Assembly: GCA_910575035.1 (NCBI GenBank)
Contig: CAJTDL010000012.1
Coordinates: forward strand, 1-64,000
Direction of reading: 5' to 3'
DNA length: 64,000 nt
Source: Lachnospiraceae bacterium
GTDB taxonomy: Bacteria; Bacillota; Clostridia; Lachnospirales; Lachnospiraceae
Part shown: positions 17,419-25,816 of the stretch, in pieces
Layout: each line of letters begins with the position of its first letter
Position numbering within the stretch: position 1 is the first letter of the stretch
Program-made: the position numbers and the translations under genes
Notes under the pieces: model-generated
Told to the model about the DNA's origin: nothing
The model's database searches: none
Seen by the model: the letters and a program-made list of their open reading frames with translations, nothing else

Positions 17419-17757
17419 TTATTTCTTAATCTCCTCTACAAACTTATCTACAAACTCGTCTTTTTCTAACAGTCCCAAACCTGACAACAGATAAATACAA
17501 TCTACATAGCCTTGCAGATATGATTTCTGTTCCTGCAGACAGCTTACTTCTTCCGTCTGTTCCTGCCATTGAACCAGAAGCTGCCTGCCAGCCTCCGGGA
17601 TGCTTTCCAATATAGCCCTGCAATCTTCCATAAGTTTTTCCGTCTGTTTCTGCTTTTCTGCCAGTTCCGGCATCCGTATAGATGACGCCCTTGATAACTG
17701 CTCTCCCCGCAACTGGTTCAAAAATTGCGCTATCTTTTCCCATACTTCATTTTCCAT
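17419..17757 (-). CDS. Helical protein of unknown function
   Basis: The protein has 112 residues from ATG 17757, 9 bases after GGAGG. The sequence is almost wholly helical with Glu/Gln/Lys heptads (ELAEKQKQTEKLMEDCRAIL; WQEQTEEVSCLQEQKSYLQG) and a moderately hydrophobic C-terminal third (YVDCIYLLSGLGLLEKDEFV). No signal peptide is visible. I do not recognise it with confidence; similar small helical proteins occur beside island regulators. Confidence 0.5.
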   Translation of the reverse strand: MENEVWEKIAQFLNQLRGEQLSRASSIRMPELAEKQKQTEKLMEDCRAILESIPEAGRQLLVQWQEQTEEVSCLQEQKSYLQGYVDCIYLLSGLGLLEKDEFVDKFVEEIKK

Positions 17758-17868
17758 TTTAATCAACCTCCATATCTGGCTATTATGCCCATGATTGCCA
17801 CAAAAATTTTATTGTAATCCCTATATTGACATAAAAAGAAGCAGCGTACAATCATACGCATACGCTGC

Positions 17869-18285
17869 CTACGTTCCCATCCGGTAACCAATCCCCCGGA
17901 CGGTCTGAATGTATTGTGGCTGTGCCGGATCATCCTCTATCTTTACCCGTAAACGCCTGATATGTGAAGTAATGTTGCTATCATCCAAAGCGTACTCGCC
18001 ATTCCAGATGAAGTTATAGATCTGGTCTTTAGACAATGCCATCCCCTTATTCGAAGCCAGATAATACAACATTTTAAATTCCGTACCTGTCAGCGATATT
18101 TCCTTTCCCTCCTTATAAACACTGTGCTGAGTTATATTTATTTGAAGTTTACCAATGCTGATTACACTCACGCTTTTTCCCGATCTGATTTCCTGTCCAT
18201 CATGCGGATTATTTATGATTGCCATAATCTTATCAATCAATGACTCTTCCTCTTCTGGTATTGATAAAATCAAAACTTTTGCCAA
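17869..18285 (-). CDS. Winged-helix (OmpR-type) DNA-binding protein without a receiver domain
   Basis: The protein has 138 residues. The C-terminal 100 are a clear OmpR/PhoB output domain (SLTGTEFKMLYYLASNKGMA; HIRRLRVKIEDD; YIQTVRGIGYRMGT). The N-terminal 40 are too short for a receiver and lack its Asp and Lys. It is an orphan with no kinase nearby, divergent from blaI, with the TTACTTATGTAA operator in front of it. It may act constitutively or be controlled by BlaI. Confidence 0.75.
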   Translation of the reverse strand: MAKVLILSIPEEEESLIDKIMAIINNPHDGQEIRSGKSVSVISIGKLQINITQHSVYKEGKEISLTGTEFKMLYYLASNKGMALSKDQIYNFIWNGEYALDDSNITSHIRRLRVKIEDDPAQPQYIQTVRGIGYRMGT

Positions 18286-18308
18286 AACGATTTCTCTACC
18301 TCCATTTC

Positions 18309-18320
18309 TTACTTATGTAA
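18309..18320. promoter_or_regulatory. BlaI-type operator TTAC-N4-GTAA (copy 1)
   Basis: TTACTTATGTAA at 18309-18320 lies 24 bases before the orphan winged-helix gene. It is identical to the copy at 27921-27932 and similar to those at 18409 and 27973. BlaI/MecI repressors bind short dyads of this kind. Confidence 0.6.
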
Positions 18321-18374
18321 TATTTCAATTATTACACTTGTGGGATTTAATGTCAAGAGATTTCTTTGACAAAA

Positions 18375-18420
18375 TTGACATTTCGCATTCCATACACTAT
18401 AATGTATATTACAAGCGTAA
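18375..18420 (+). promoter_or_regulatory. blaI promoter with overlapping operator
   Basis: TTGACA (18375-18380), 17 bases, TATAAT (18398-18403), then TTACAAGCGTAA (18409-18420), which would cover the transcription start. This arrangement is what autorepression by BlaI needs. The ribosome site AGGAGG follows at 18427. Confidence 0.75.
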
Positions 18421-18438
18421 GAATTAGGAGGTTCAAAG

Positions 18439-18822
18439 ATGAAAGCATTGCCACAGATTTCAGAAGCAGAATTTGAAGTGATGAAAGTCATATGGAAACA
18501 CGCACCAATCAGCACCAATGAGATAACAGACAGATTAACTCAGACAACCAAATGGAGTCCCAAAACAATACAGACTTTGATAAAACGCCTTGTGACGAAG
18601 GGCGCTCTTTCCCATGAAAAGCAAAGCAGGGTATTCGTTTACACGCCTCTGATAGAAGAAAGGGAATACATCGGGCAGGAAAGCCATTCTTTTCTTGAGC
18701 GTTATTACAATGGAGACATTACCGCAATGCTTTCTGCCTATATTGAAGATGATAAACTCTCGGAATCGGAGATAGATGCCCTGCGCTCGCTTCTCCTCAA
18801 AGGGACAAAAAGGAGGAATTAA
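18439..18822 (+). CDS. blaI: BlaI/MecI-family repressor
   Basis: The protein has 127 residues. The winged helix (ISEAEFEVMKVIWKHAPIST; TTKWSPKTIQTLIKRLVTKG) is followed by the dimerisation helices with the expected cleavage/turn region. It represses its own promoter and, from shared dyads, the PBP operon at 27881. The signal would come from BlaR1, encoded immediately downstream (1 bp after the stop). Confidence 0.9.
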   Translation: MKALPQISEAEFEVMKVIWKHAPISTNEITDRLTQTTKWSPKTIQTLIKRLVTKGALSHEKQSRVFVYTPLIEEREYIGQESHSFLERYYNGDITAMLSAYIEDDKLSESEIDALRSLLLKGTKRRN

Positions 18823-18823
18823 C

Positions 18824-20644
18824 ATGGCGGATTTTGGAATACGTTTTTTTCTATGCAATATTTTAATATGCGCTGTCACAGGCATACTTCTCATTACAAA
18901 ACGGGCATTGAAGAACCACCTGACCAGCCGAATGCAGTTTAATTTATGGTTTCTGCTGCTTGGGCTTTTGGCGGTTCCGTTTCTGCCTGTCCGACCGATC
19001 CGGTTTTCACAGGTTCTTTTGTGGCTTGATAAGTTGCAAAATGCAGCGGCATCAAATATGGAATCCCTTACAAAGACAGCGGCAAATGTGAAAACATCTG
19101 GCGCCGCAAAACAGATCAATGACTTTGCACTGTCCGTCAGCAGCAAAATGCCATCCATTATCGGTCTTATACTGTTTGGAATATGGATCATCGGAATCCT
19201 TGCAATGCTGTTATTGGTGGCAAAATCAAGGTCACGCTTTTATTCTATGAAAAAATCCTCTCTTCCATTGCAAAACAGGGAGGTTCGTATGATATACAAC
19301 AACTGTTTAAATGAGATGAAAATAAAAAGAAATATCCCCGTTTATAGCACCGCTTTTTTGAAATCCCCTGTCATTGCAGGATTATTCAGACCATGTATTT
19401 ATCTGCCAATCCACTTGATTTCGGATTTCCGCATTGACGCCGAAAGTTCCAATGCTACGGATATACGGTATATGCTGTTACATGAATTACAGCATTACAA
19501 GCATAAGGATGCCATTGCAAGTTTCCTTATGAATCTCTTCGGCGTTCTGTACTGGTTTAACCCTTTGGTATGGTTTGCGCTAAAAGAAATGCGTAATGAC
19601 AGGGAAGTTGCCTGTGATACTTCCGTGCTGAAGCTCCTGAACGAAAGCGATTATGAAGATTATGGAAATACTCTGATAAACTTTGCAGAAAAAGTTTCCC
19701 TCACGCCCTTCCCCTTTGCTGCCGGGATCAGCGGGACTATGAAACAAATGCAGAAGAGAATTATCAATATTTCCTCTTACCAAAAACCGTCTGTCTGGAA
19801 AAAAGTAAAGGGAACCGGAATTTTTGCCCTTATTGCAGTTATACTTTTGGGGATTACCCCGATGTTTTCCACTTATGCAGCAGAACAAAGTTATTATCAG
19901 TGGAACATATCCTCCGAAAAGATTGACTTATTGGATTTGTCTGCATATTTCAATGGATATGAGGGATGTTTTGTTTTATACGACATGAACAATGATGCAT
20001 GGAATATTTATGACATGAATCATGCCACTTTACGGACAGCGCCAAATTCTACCTATAAAATATATGACGCATTGTTCGGTCTGGAAGAAGGCATTATCAA
20101 GCCGGGAAATTCTGTTATGGCATGGAACGGAGCCGACTATCCATTTGAAGCATGGAATGCTGATCAAGACTTGTATTCTGCCATGCAAGCCTCCGTCAAC
20201 TGGTATTTTGAGGAAATAGATCAACAGCTCGGCAGGACTGTCATTCAGGATTATATCCGAAAAATCGGATATGGGAATGAGAGTGTAAATGCAAATCTTT
20301 CCTCCTATTGGATGCAGGGGACTCTAAAAATCTCCCCAGTTGAACAGGTGGAGCTTCTAACAGCCCTACACAACAACCAATTTGATTTTGCCCCGGAAAA
20401 TATAAATGCCATAAAAAATTCTATCTGCCTTTTTTCGTCAGAAGGCAAAAGCTTTTACGGAAAAACCGGAACCGGACGTGTAGACGGTCAAGATGTAAAT
20501 GGCTGGTTTGTAGGCTATATTGAAACCACTAGCAACACATACTTTTTTGCCACCAACATCCAAGCCGCTGAAAATGCCACAGGTAGTAAAGCATCAGAAA
20601 TCTCGCTCTCCATCCTGTCGCATATTGGTATATGGCAACAATAA
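18824..20644 (+). CDS. blaR1: BlaR1-type beta-lactam sensor and M56 protease
   Basis: The protein has 606 residues from ATG 18824, with AAGGAGGAATT upstream. Membrane helices lie near 8-26, 40-56, 110-134 and 330-352. The cytoplasmic zinc-protease loop carries HELQH (220-224) and REVACD (glutamate 262). The extracellular C-terminal sensor domain has the class-D-lactamase/PBP motifs STYK (409-412) and YGKTGTG near 545. Acylation by beta-lactam should activate the protease and inactivate BlaI. All key residues are present. Confidence 0.92.
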   Translation: MADFGIRFFLCNILICAVTGILLITKRALKNHLTSRMQFNLWFLLLGLLAVPFLPVRPIRFSQVLLWLDKLQNAAASNMESLTKTAANVKTSGAAKQINDFALSVSSKMPSIIGLILFGIWIIGILAMLLLVAKSRSRFYSMKKSSLPLQNREVRMIYNNCLNEMKIKRNIPVYSTAFLKSPVIAGLFRPCIYLPIHLISDFRIDAESSNATDIRYMLLHELQHYKHKDAIASFLMNLFGVLYWFNPLVWFALKEMRNDREVACDTSVLKLLNESDYEDYGNTLINFAEKVSLTPFPFAAGISGTMKQMQKRIINISSYQKPSVWKKVKGTGIFALIAVILLGITPMFSTYAAEQSYYQWNISSEKIDLLDLSAYFNGYEGCFVLYDMNNDAWNIYDMNHATLRTAPNSTYKIYDALFGLEEGIIKPGNSVMAWNGADYPFEAWNADQDLYSAMQASVNWYFEEIDQQLGRTVIQDYIRKIGYGNESVNANLSSYWMQGTLKISPVEQVELLTALHNNQFDFAPENINAIKNSICLFSSEGKSFYGKTGTGRVDGQDVNGWFVGYIETTSNTYFFATNIQAAENATGSKASEISLSILSHIGIWQQ

Positions 20645-20676
20645 AAATCTGATCCAATGCTCTCAAGCATACATAA

Positions 20677-20738
20677 AATGCTCCCTTTTTAAGTAGTCCA
20701 TGTAGAAATGCAGTTACTTAAAAGAGAGCATTATTTTT
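20677..20738. terminator. Bidirectional terminator between blaR1 and the PBP operon
   Basis: AATGCTCCCTTTTTAAGTA (20677-20695) pairs with TTACTTAAAAGAGAGCATT (20714-20732) with few mismatches, followed by ATTTTTC. It separates the two converging transcripts. Confidence 0.75.
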
Positions 20739-20744
20739 CAATGA

Positions 20745-21809
20745 TTAGTTACTGTCATTTAAATAATTACAAATGTTTTCAATAGTCATTTCTTTTTCAG
20801 GAATATGCTGTTTAACATCTTCCATTATATCCTTTGCGAGAATAAATTCATTGTCTCCGGCTAAATATATTATATTATCCGGGCGTGGAACCATGCCTGT
20901 TGGTCCTGCTCCAAAGAAGTAGTAACATATAATAATTATATCTTTCTTCCCATCATTATTTATATCCCGAAAAGCAACTGCGCCAACACTGTCAAAAGAA
21001 CCTATACGGTCACTTTTTCCTGTTGTATTATTTTTTTCCCTATATCGATAAGGAAATCTATATGCTATCTGGTCATCTCTAAGTAAGAAAAATGATGCAT
21101 ATTCTCTCGGATCAACATTATACGTTGGCTTACACGACACAAATTTAACTTCTCCCCAATCATCCAATGTAACGTCAAATGACTGCTCCGGTATCATGTA
21201 CTTATTTATATATTCCATTGAATTACTATCAATATCCAATTTCCCATCATTCTCATCTGATTCCATATCGTCCTGGCTCTCCGGTTCGCCTGCATAAACT
21301 GTCTGTGGGTTTATCTCTTCCTGATTTTCCGATTCGCTTTCATAAACTGATTGTGAAGTTATCCCCTCAATTTCATTTATATCCCCGGTTTCTGTATATT
21401 CTTCTTTATCTGTTAATTGTTTTATCTCTTTTCTTCCATCAAAGTATAGAACAATCTGCTCATCGAACTGTTCATCCCCAGACAGGATAACTTCGACATA
21501 ATCCCCATGCCATGTAACCTCCCATATACTGCTGCGTATGCTTCCACCATCATCCCGCAGCTCAAAGTCTGCTTTGGATATTCTGCTTTTGCCCTCGTAA
21601 AGAACCAACCTGCCAGAAGCTGAACCAAACGGGAAATCAGCCTCTCAAACAGCCTGTAAAACAAGTTCATAAGTTCCATCCGGTGAAACAGACGTGTCTG
21701 CGTTTGTGATTTTGTAATCTGACACATAGACAAAACTCCCCCAAAACACAGCGATTATAATAAAGGTAGCAGCCACAAAGCCTAATATAAATTTGAGTGT
21801 CTTTTTCAT
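20745..21809 (-). pseudogene. Membrane-anchored protein gene interrupted by one in-frame TGA
   Basis: From ATG 21809 the frame reads a membrane anchor (FILGFVAATFIIIAVFWGSF) and the start of a beta-rich domain up to LVLQAV. It meets TGA at 21645-21647 and continues in the same frame as EADFPFGSASGRLVLYEGKS to 20745. Joined, the protein would be 353 residues. The C-terminal part has a calcium-loop-like DINNDGKKDIIII. A single base change (for instance GGA to TGA) explains the stop. The fragment from 21608 could only be made by re-initiation. The function is unknown. It is the last gene of the PBP/lipoprotein operon. Confidence 0.75.
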
Positions 21810-21853
21810 TGCTCCATATCCCTTCTTTTTTCAACATCAAGCAATACCCATAA

Positions 21854-23173
21854 TTACTGTCTAACAATCCGGTATTGATATTCCGGTATATTTGAAATCC
21901 CACCATCCAGAATTTTGTTTCCCAAATACTGAAAACTGCCATCTTCTGAAAACCGCACCGTAAGCTCATGCGTTATCACCGCATCGTCACATAAAATCAT
22001 GCTACACACTGCATCCACCGTTAAAGTAACTGTCCCATCTTTGTTTTCCCTAATATCCGTAACCTCTGGAAAGGAAGTTCCAAAATAAGTAGGTGCATAG
22101 TTGAAACAACCAAGCCTTGCCCACGCATAAGTCTGTTTTTCTTTGTCAAATGCCGCATATTTCTGTATTTCCTCCGATGTTATTGGAAGATATTCCATAA
22201 TCAGACGCTCAAACTCCTCTTTAGGTATCCCATCCGGATAATTTCCCGAAGGAAACTGCTCCTGATATTTCAATGCATATAAATATTCATACATACCATT
22301 ATAATCCAAATTTTCCATATGGTCTGCATCCCATTCAGAGCATAAAAGATTGTTTCCCTGATAGGCTAATCCAAGTACACACTTTTCCGACATTTCCCTG
22401 TTTTCCTCTGTAATGGGTTTTACCCTGACCATGCAGCTTCCATCCACTATTTCAGTAACTTCCGGGTATTCCGGCACACATAACTCATAGCAAAACCATC
22501 CTTTATCCGTAAATTTCCATTCTTTGATTCGGGTATAGGAAATATACGTTATTACAGGCTTATCATCATCGCTCCATGAGTCTTTTGCGGATAAAACATA
22601 CATATCCTTTCCGTCATAAGAATATTTATATCTCCCGATACCGCCATCCGAATGTACTTCATAAATAATCACTGAGCCGCTGCTGCCTGCTAAGGAAGCA
22701 TTTAAGAATTCTTCCAGTTTCTTGTGATTTTCCATATTAGAATATATTTCTGTTACTGTAACCGGGCATCCGGTGGCTTTCAGTTTTTCCACCATCTGCT
22801 CTATGACTTCATCTGCAATGACAACATTGGACGCACAGCCTTTATCTGCGTTTTTGTATAGCTCCGATATAAGCCCCATCATTTCTTTGCAATCTTCTTC
22901 CGCTTCTTCCCGTTGACGGGCATCTATCGGAAGATCATAGCCTTTTTCCTCTTTATTGCCGTATGGCATAGAGGGATACCCGTAGGGTGTTTCTATTTGT
23001 CTGTCTGTTTCTGTTTCCTCGTCTGTACTTTCTGCATATTCCTCTTGTTCATTTTCTCTGGTTTTGCCAGCATATTCGTTTTTCATATTTCCGTTATTGT
23101 TACAGGCACATAACAAGGTAACACACACCATCACACAAGCCACAAGGATTACCTTCTTCTTTAGCTTCATCAT
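21854..23173 (-). CDS. Lipoprotein, paralogue 1 of a tandem triplet
   Basis: The protein has 439 residues. The signal peptide VILVACVMVCVTLLCAC ends in a lipobox at LLCAC, so it is anchored outside the membrane. A low-complexity acidic linker (about 30-75) precedes an alpha/beta domain. Segments EEFERLIMEYLPITSEEIQK and ENKDGTVTLTVDAV recur in the two upstream genes. The family name is not recalled. The location beside a BlaR1-controlled PBP suggests a cell-wall role. ATG 23170 is an equally possible start. Confidence 0.75.
   Translation of the reverse strand: MMKLKKKVILVACVMVCVTLLCACNNNGNMKNEYAGKTRENEQEEYAESTDEETETDRQIETPYGYPSMPYGNKEEKGYDLPIDARQREEAEEDCKEMMGLISELYKNADKGCASNVVIADEVIEQMVEKLKATGCPVTVTEIYSNMENHKKLEEFLNASLAGSSGSVIIYEVHSDGGIGRYKYSYDGKDMYVLSAKDSWSDDDKPVITYISYTRIKEWKFTDKGWFCYELCVPEYPEVTEIVDGSCMVRVKPITEENREMSEKCVLGLAYQGNNLLCSEWDADHMENLDYNGMYEYLYALKYQEQFPSGNYPDGIPKEEFERLIMEYLPITSEEIQKYAAFDKEKQTYAWARLGCFNYAPTYFGTSFPEVTDIRENKDGTVTLTVDAVCSMILCDDAVITHELTVRFSEDGSFQYLGNKILDGGISNIPEYQYRIVRQ
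22967..22993. repeat. Dispersed 27-bp repeat, copy B (inside a coding region)
   Basis: CATAGAGGGATACCCGTAGG plus GTGTTTC differs from the copy at 14187-14213 at two of 27 positions. Here it encodes part of the linker TPYGYPSMPYG of lipoprotein 1. The presence of the same DNA in non-coding sequence argues for a small mobile repeat rather than protein conservation. Confidence 0.55.
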
Positions 23174-23180
23174 CCCTTTT

Positions 23181-24497
23181 TCATCTTCCTCCCTTTGGCA
23201 CTTCTAATTCCTTCTGTTCTATCGTATTGGATAAATACCTGAATGTGCCGTCCCCAAATGGCTGTACCACGATTGTATTGGTAAAAGCAAGGTCAGAATT
23301 GTAATCTGCCCATACCCCATCAACAATAAGCGTAATTGTTCCATCTGCATTTTCTGAATAATCAACGACTTCTCCAAACGGTGGATACGGGCTTGCAAAT
23401 ATCATTTCATACTCATAGCTATTGCTATCCTCATCATAGCCGCATTTTTCCCGTAACTGTTCTATTGATACCGGAAAATATGTAGTCATTATTTTTTCGT
23501 ATGTGTCCGCAGGTATTCTCCAGTTTTCTGTCCTTAAATTTTCCCCGGTGTATATCCGATATATATCTTCAAACATACAAGGCATCAGAATATCTTCTAC
23601 ATTGCTGCTGTCCCAGTTTATCACAAGGACATTGTAATTTACATAGCTTAACCCATATACATATTTAGCGGTTAATTCCCTGCATTTATCAGAAAGCGGT
23701 TTTATTCTCCAATACTGGCGCAGACTGGAATGGGCTATCACATCTTTATATACATAAATAAAATAACCTTTCTCTGTCAGCTTGATTTCCGCTATATCGC
23801 TGACCAGGGTATTCTTAATCTCCGGTATACCGCCCTCCTGCCAGCCAATCCCTACATAATATGTCTGTAACTCATTGTTCCTATATATAAAAGTGACAGC
23901 TCCGATAAGCCCATCCCGGTTTACATCAAATACAGTCACCATTGCATCACGTTTTTCTAAATATGCAGCATAAAAATCTTCCACTTCCCCATAGTTTTCC
24001 ATATTAGTATCTTCTGTAATGCTGACATAGCCCGCCTCTCCAAGAAGTGAAACAACCTTCCGGCACTGCTCTCTTGTGAATCCTTTGATATTGGAACCAT
24101 AAGAAGATTCGCATATCAACTCTATATCTTCATACACTTCCTTTCCCTGCTCTGCTGCGGCCAACGCAGTATCTTTTAATTCATCTTTTTCCGCTTCGGT
24201 TATCAGGCATTTTTCCGTTTGCGGAAGGAACCATAAAGATGATTCCATCTCTGAATCTGACTCTGTTTCACTTTCTTCTTCGCCCTCTCCTGCAACGGTA
24301 TTACCTGATACTTCTTTATTATCGCCGGATGGAACAGAAGTATTATCGGAAAGTATTTCTATCGGAGGTTCCCACACTTCCTCTGCGTTCCTTTCGGAAC
24401 TTCTTTTCCCCAAAACAATACTGCCTGTTATCACAATGATTATCATTAGCGCAATGAGAGAACCATACTTTTTTAAAAGCCATTTAACATCCTCCAT
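23181..24497 (-). CDS. Membrane-anchored paralogue 2 of the tandem triplet
   Basis: The protein has 438 residues. A single N-terminal helix (SLIALMIIIVITGSIVLG) anchors it and no lipobox cysteine follows. After an acidic linker the domain repeats the triplet motifs (YEKIMTTYFPVSIEQLREKC; NADGTITLIVDGVWADYN). It starts at the stop of paralogue 3 (24497 shared) and ends 8 bp before paralogue 1, so the three are one transcript. No catalytic residues are recognisable. Confidence 0.75.
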   Translation of the reverse strand: MEDVKWLLKKYGSLIALMIIIVITGSIVLGKRSSERNAEEVWEPPIEILSDNTSVPSGDNKEVSGNTVAGEGEEESETESDSEMESSLWFLPQTEKCLITEAEKDELKDTALAAAEQGKEVYEDIELICESSYGSNIKGFTREQCRKVVSLLGEAGYVSITEDTNMENYGEVEDFYAAYLEKRDAMVTVFDVNRDGLIGAVTFIYRNNELQTYYVGIGWQEGGIPEIKNTLVSDIAEIKLTEKGYFIYVYKDVIAHSSLRQYWRIKPLSDKCRELTAKYVYGLSYVNYNVLVINWDSSNVEDILMPCMFEDIYRIYTGENLRTENWRIPADTYEKIMTTYFPVSIEQLREKCGYDEDSNSYEYEMIFASPYPPFGEVVDYSENADGTITLIVDGVWADYNSDLAFTNTIVVQPFGDGTFRYLSNTIEQKELEVPKGGR

Positions 24498-25816
24498 TAT
24501 TCAGTTCCTCCGTATATTTCAATCCATTCTTCTTTTGTCAGGCGGTTGGAATGCCACCAAATATCATGTTCATCTATTAAATTCATCATCTGATTCGATA
24601 CATACTGAAAACAATCCTCTTCCAAAGGACGGATTACTGTTTTATGTGAATACGCCATAGATGTATTACCATTCGGATATACAGCATTGACAATAAGCGT
24701 GATTGTTCCATCCTGATTTTCTGTATAACTAACCACTTCCGGATACGGAATATCAGGATATTCGACTTCATAAAATCCCCGTGGCCTGTACTCATAAGCT
24801 GCCTTTTCTGGATTATATGTTGTCTCCCTCCGAAGCGCTTCCTTGTTTACATTAAAATACGTCATAATGACATTCTCAAATATTTCTTCCGGTATCTGAT
24901 AGACCGCTCCGACCGCCAAACTTTCGTCTGCAACATAGGGAACGGACTGCCCATGCAAAATTGGATAAAAATTGTCAAATATATCATAAAAATCCAACTC
25001 CCCAATATCTTCTTCATTCCAATCCGTGAGAAAAATATTGTTCTGTTCATAACCGACTGGCAGGATATACTTCCGGTTCAATTCCCTGCATTTCTCGTCT
25101 AATGGCAATACCCGCAATGCCGTATGCTCTGGCGTATCACTTAACGTAAGCACATAGTTTTCATCTGAGAAATAGCTTCCTTCAAAGAGTAAATACCCTT
25201 CCTCTGTATATTGCCATATATCAGCCGGATAGCTAACTGTACTTCTGTTCTGGAAACACCCGTCCTGATCATATTGGTAGTACCCTCTGACAATATTCAC
25301 GTTGCCGTCCTCTGTCTTTAGATCAAATTTCCGAAATCCAAAGTCTTTGATTACTATGATTGTCAGCATTGCGCTCTTCTTTTCATCTACTGCTTTACAA
25401 AACTCTATTACCTGCTCTGCTCCTGCCATGTCAACCTGATTTTCACTGTCAACAGCCACATAACCATTCTCACCAAGCCTTGCAACAATGCGCCGCAGCG
25501 TTTCCAAACTGCTCAAAGTATTTGTTTCCACCGCTTCATCATAAATATCACGGTAAATTGCCGCTATGCTTACCGCATCATCAAAATCGTCTTCATTTGG
25601 CAGACGCACTTCATTATCGACAACTATTTCCCTATTCTCCTGCACCTCTTGTAATTCATTGCAGCATCCAGTCATTACCAAAATAGCAGTACCCGCCATT
25701 ACAAATAAAGTTAATATTTTTTTCTTTTCCTTTTTACTGCCAAATGGCATAAAGGTATCCTTAATTGTTTCCACCAAACCAGCTTTCCAGAACTTCTTTA
25801 TCTTTTCCAACAACAT
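24497..25816 (-). CDS. Lipoprotein paralogue 3, overlapping the PBP gene
   Basis: The protein has 439 residues. A cytoplasmic stretch of about 30 residues precedes a hydrophobic segment (ILTLFVMAGTAILVMTGCC) with a lipobox-like LVMTGC. The start may therefore be internal, or the protein is a type II membrane protein. The conserved domain carries FENVIMTYFNVNKEALRRET and ENQDGTITLIVNAVYPN. Its first 56 bases overlap the end of the PBP gene in another frame, so translation is coupled. The family is unnamed here. Confidence 0.75.
   Translation of the reverse strand: MLLEKIKKFWKAGLVETIKDTFMPFGSKKEKKKILTLFVMAGTAILVMTGCCNELQEVQENREIVVDNEVRLPNEDDFDDAVSIAAIYRDIYDEAVETNTLSSLETLRRIVARLGENGYVAVDSENQVDMAGAEQVIEFCKAVDEKKSAMLTIIVIKDFGFRKFDLKTEDGNVNIVRGYYQYDQDGCFQNRSTVSYPADIWQYTEEGYLLFEGSYFSDENYVLTLSDTPEHTALRVLPLDEKCRELNRKYILPVGYEQNNIFLTDWNEEDIGELDFYDIFDNFYPILHGQSVPYVADESLAVGAVYQIPEEIFENVIMTYFNVNKEALRRETTYNPEKAAYEYRPRGFYEVEYPDIPYPEVVSYTENQDGTITLIVNAVYPNGNTSMAYSHKTVIRPLEEDCFQYVSNQMMNLIDEHDIWWHSNRLTKEEWIEIYGGTE

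Noticed and set aside
21645-21647. TGA read as selenocysteine or recoding
   Set aside because: No hairpin resembling a bacterial SECIS follows the codon and the family is not a redox protein; a nonsense mutation is simpler.
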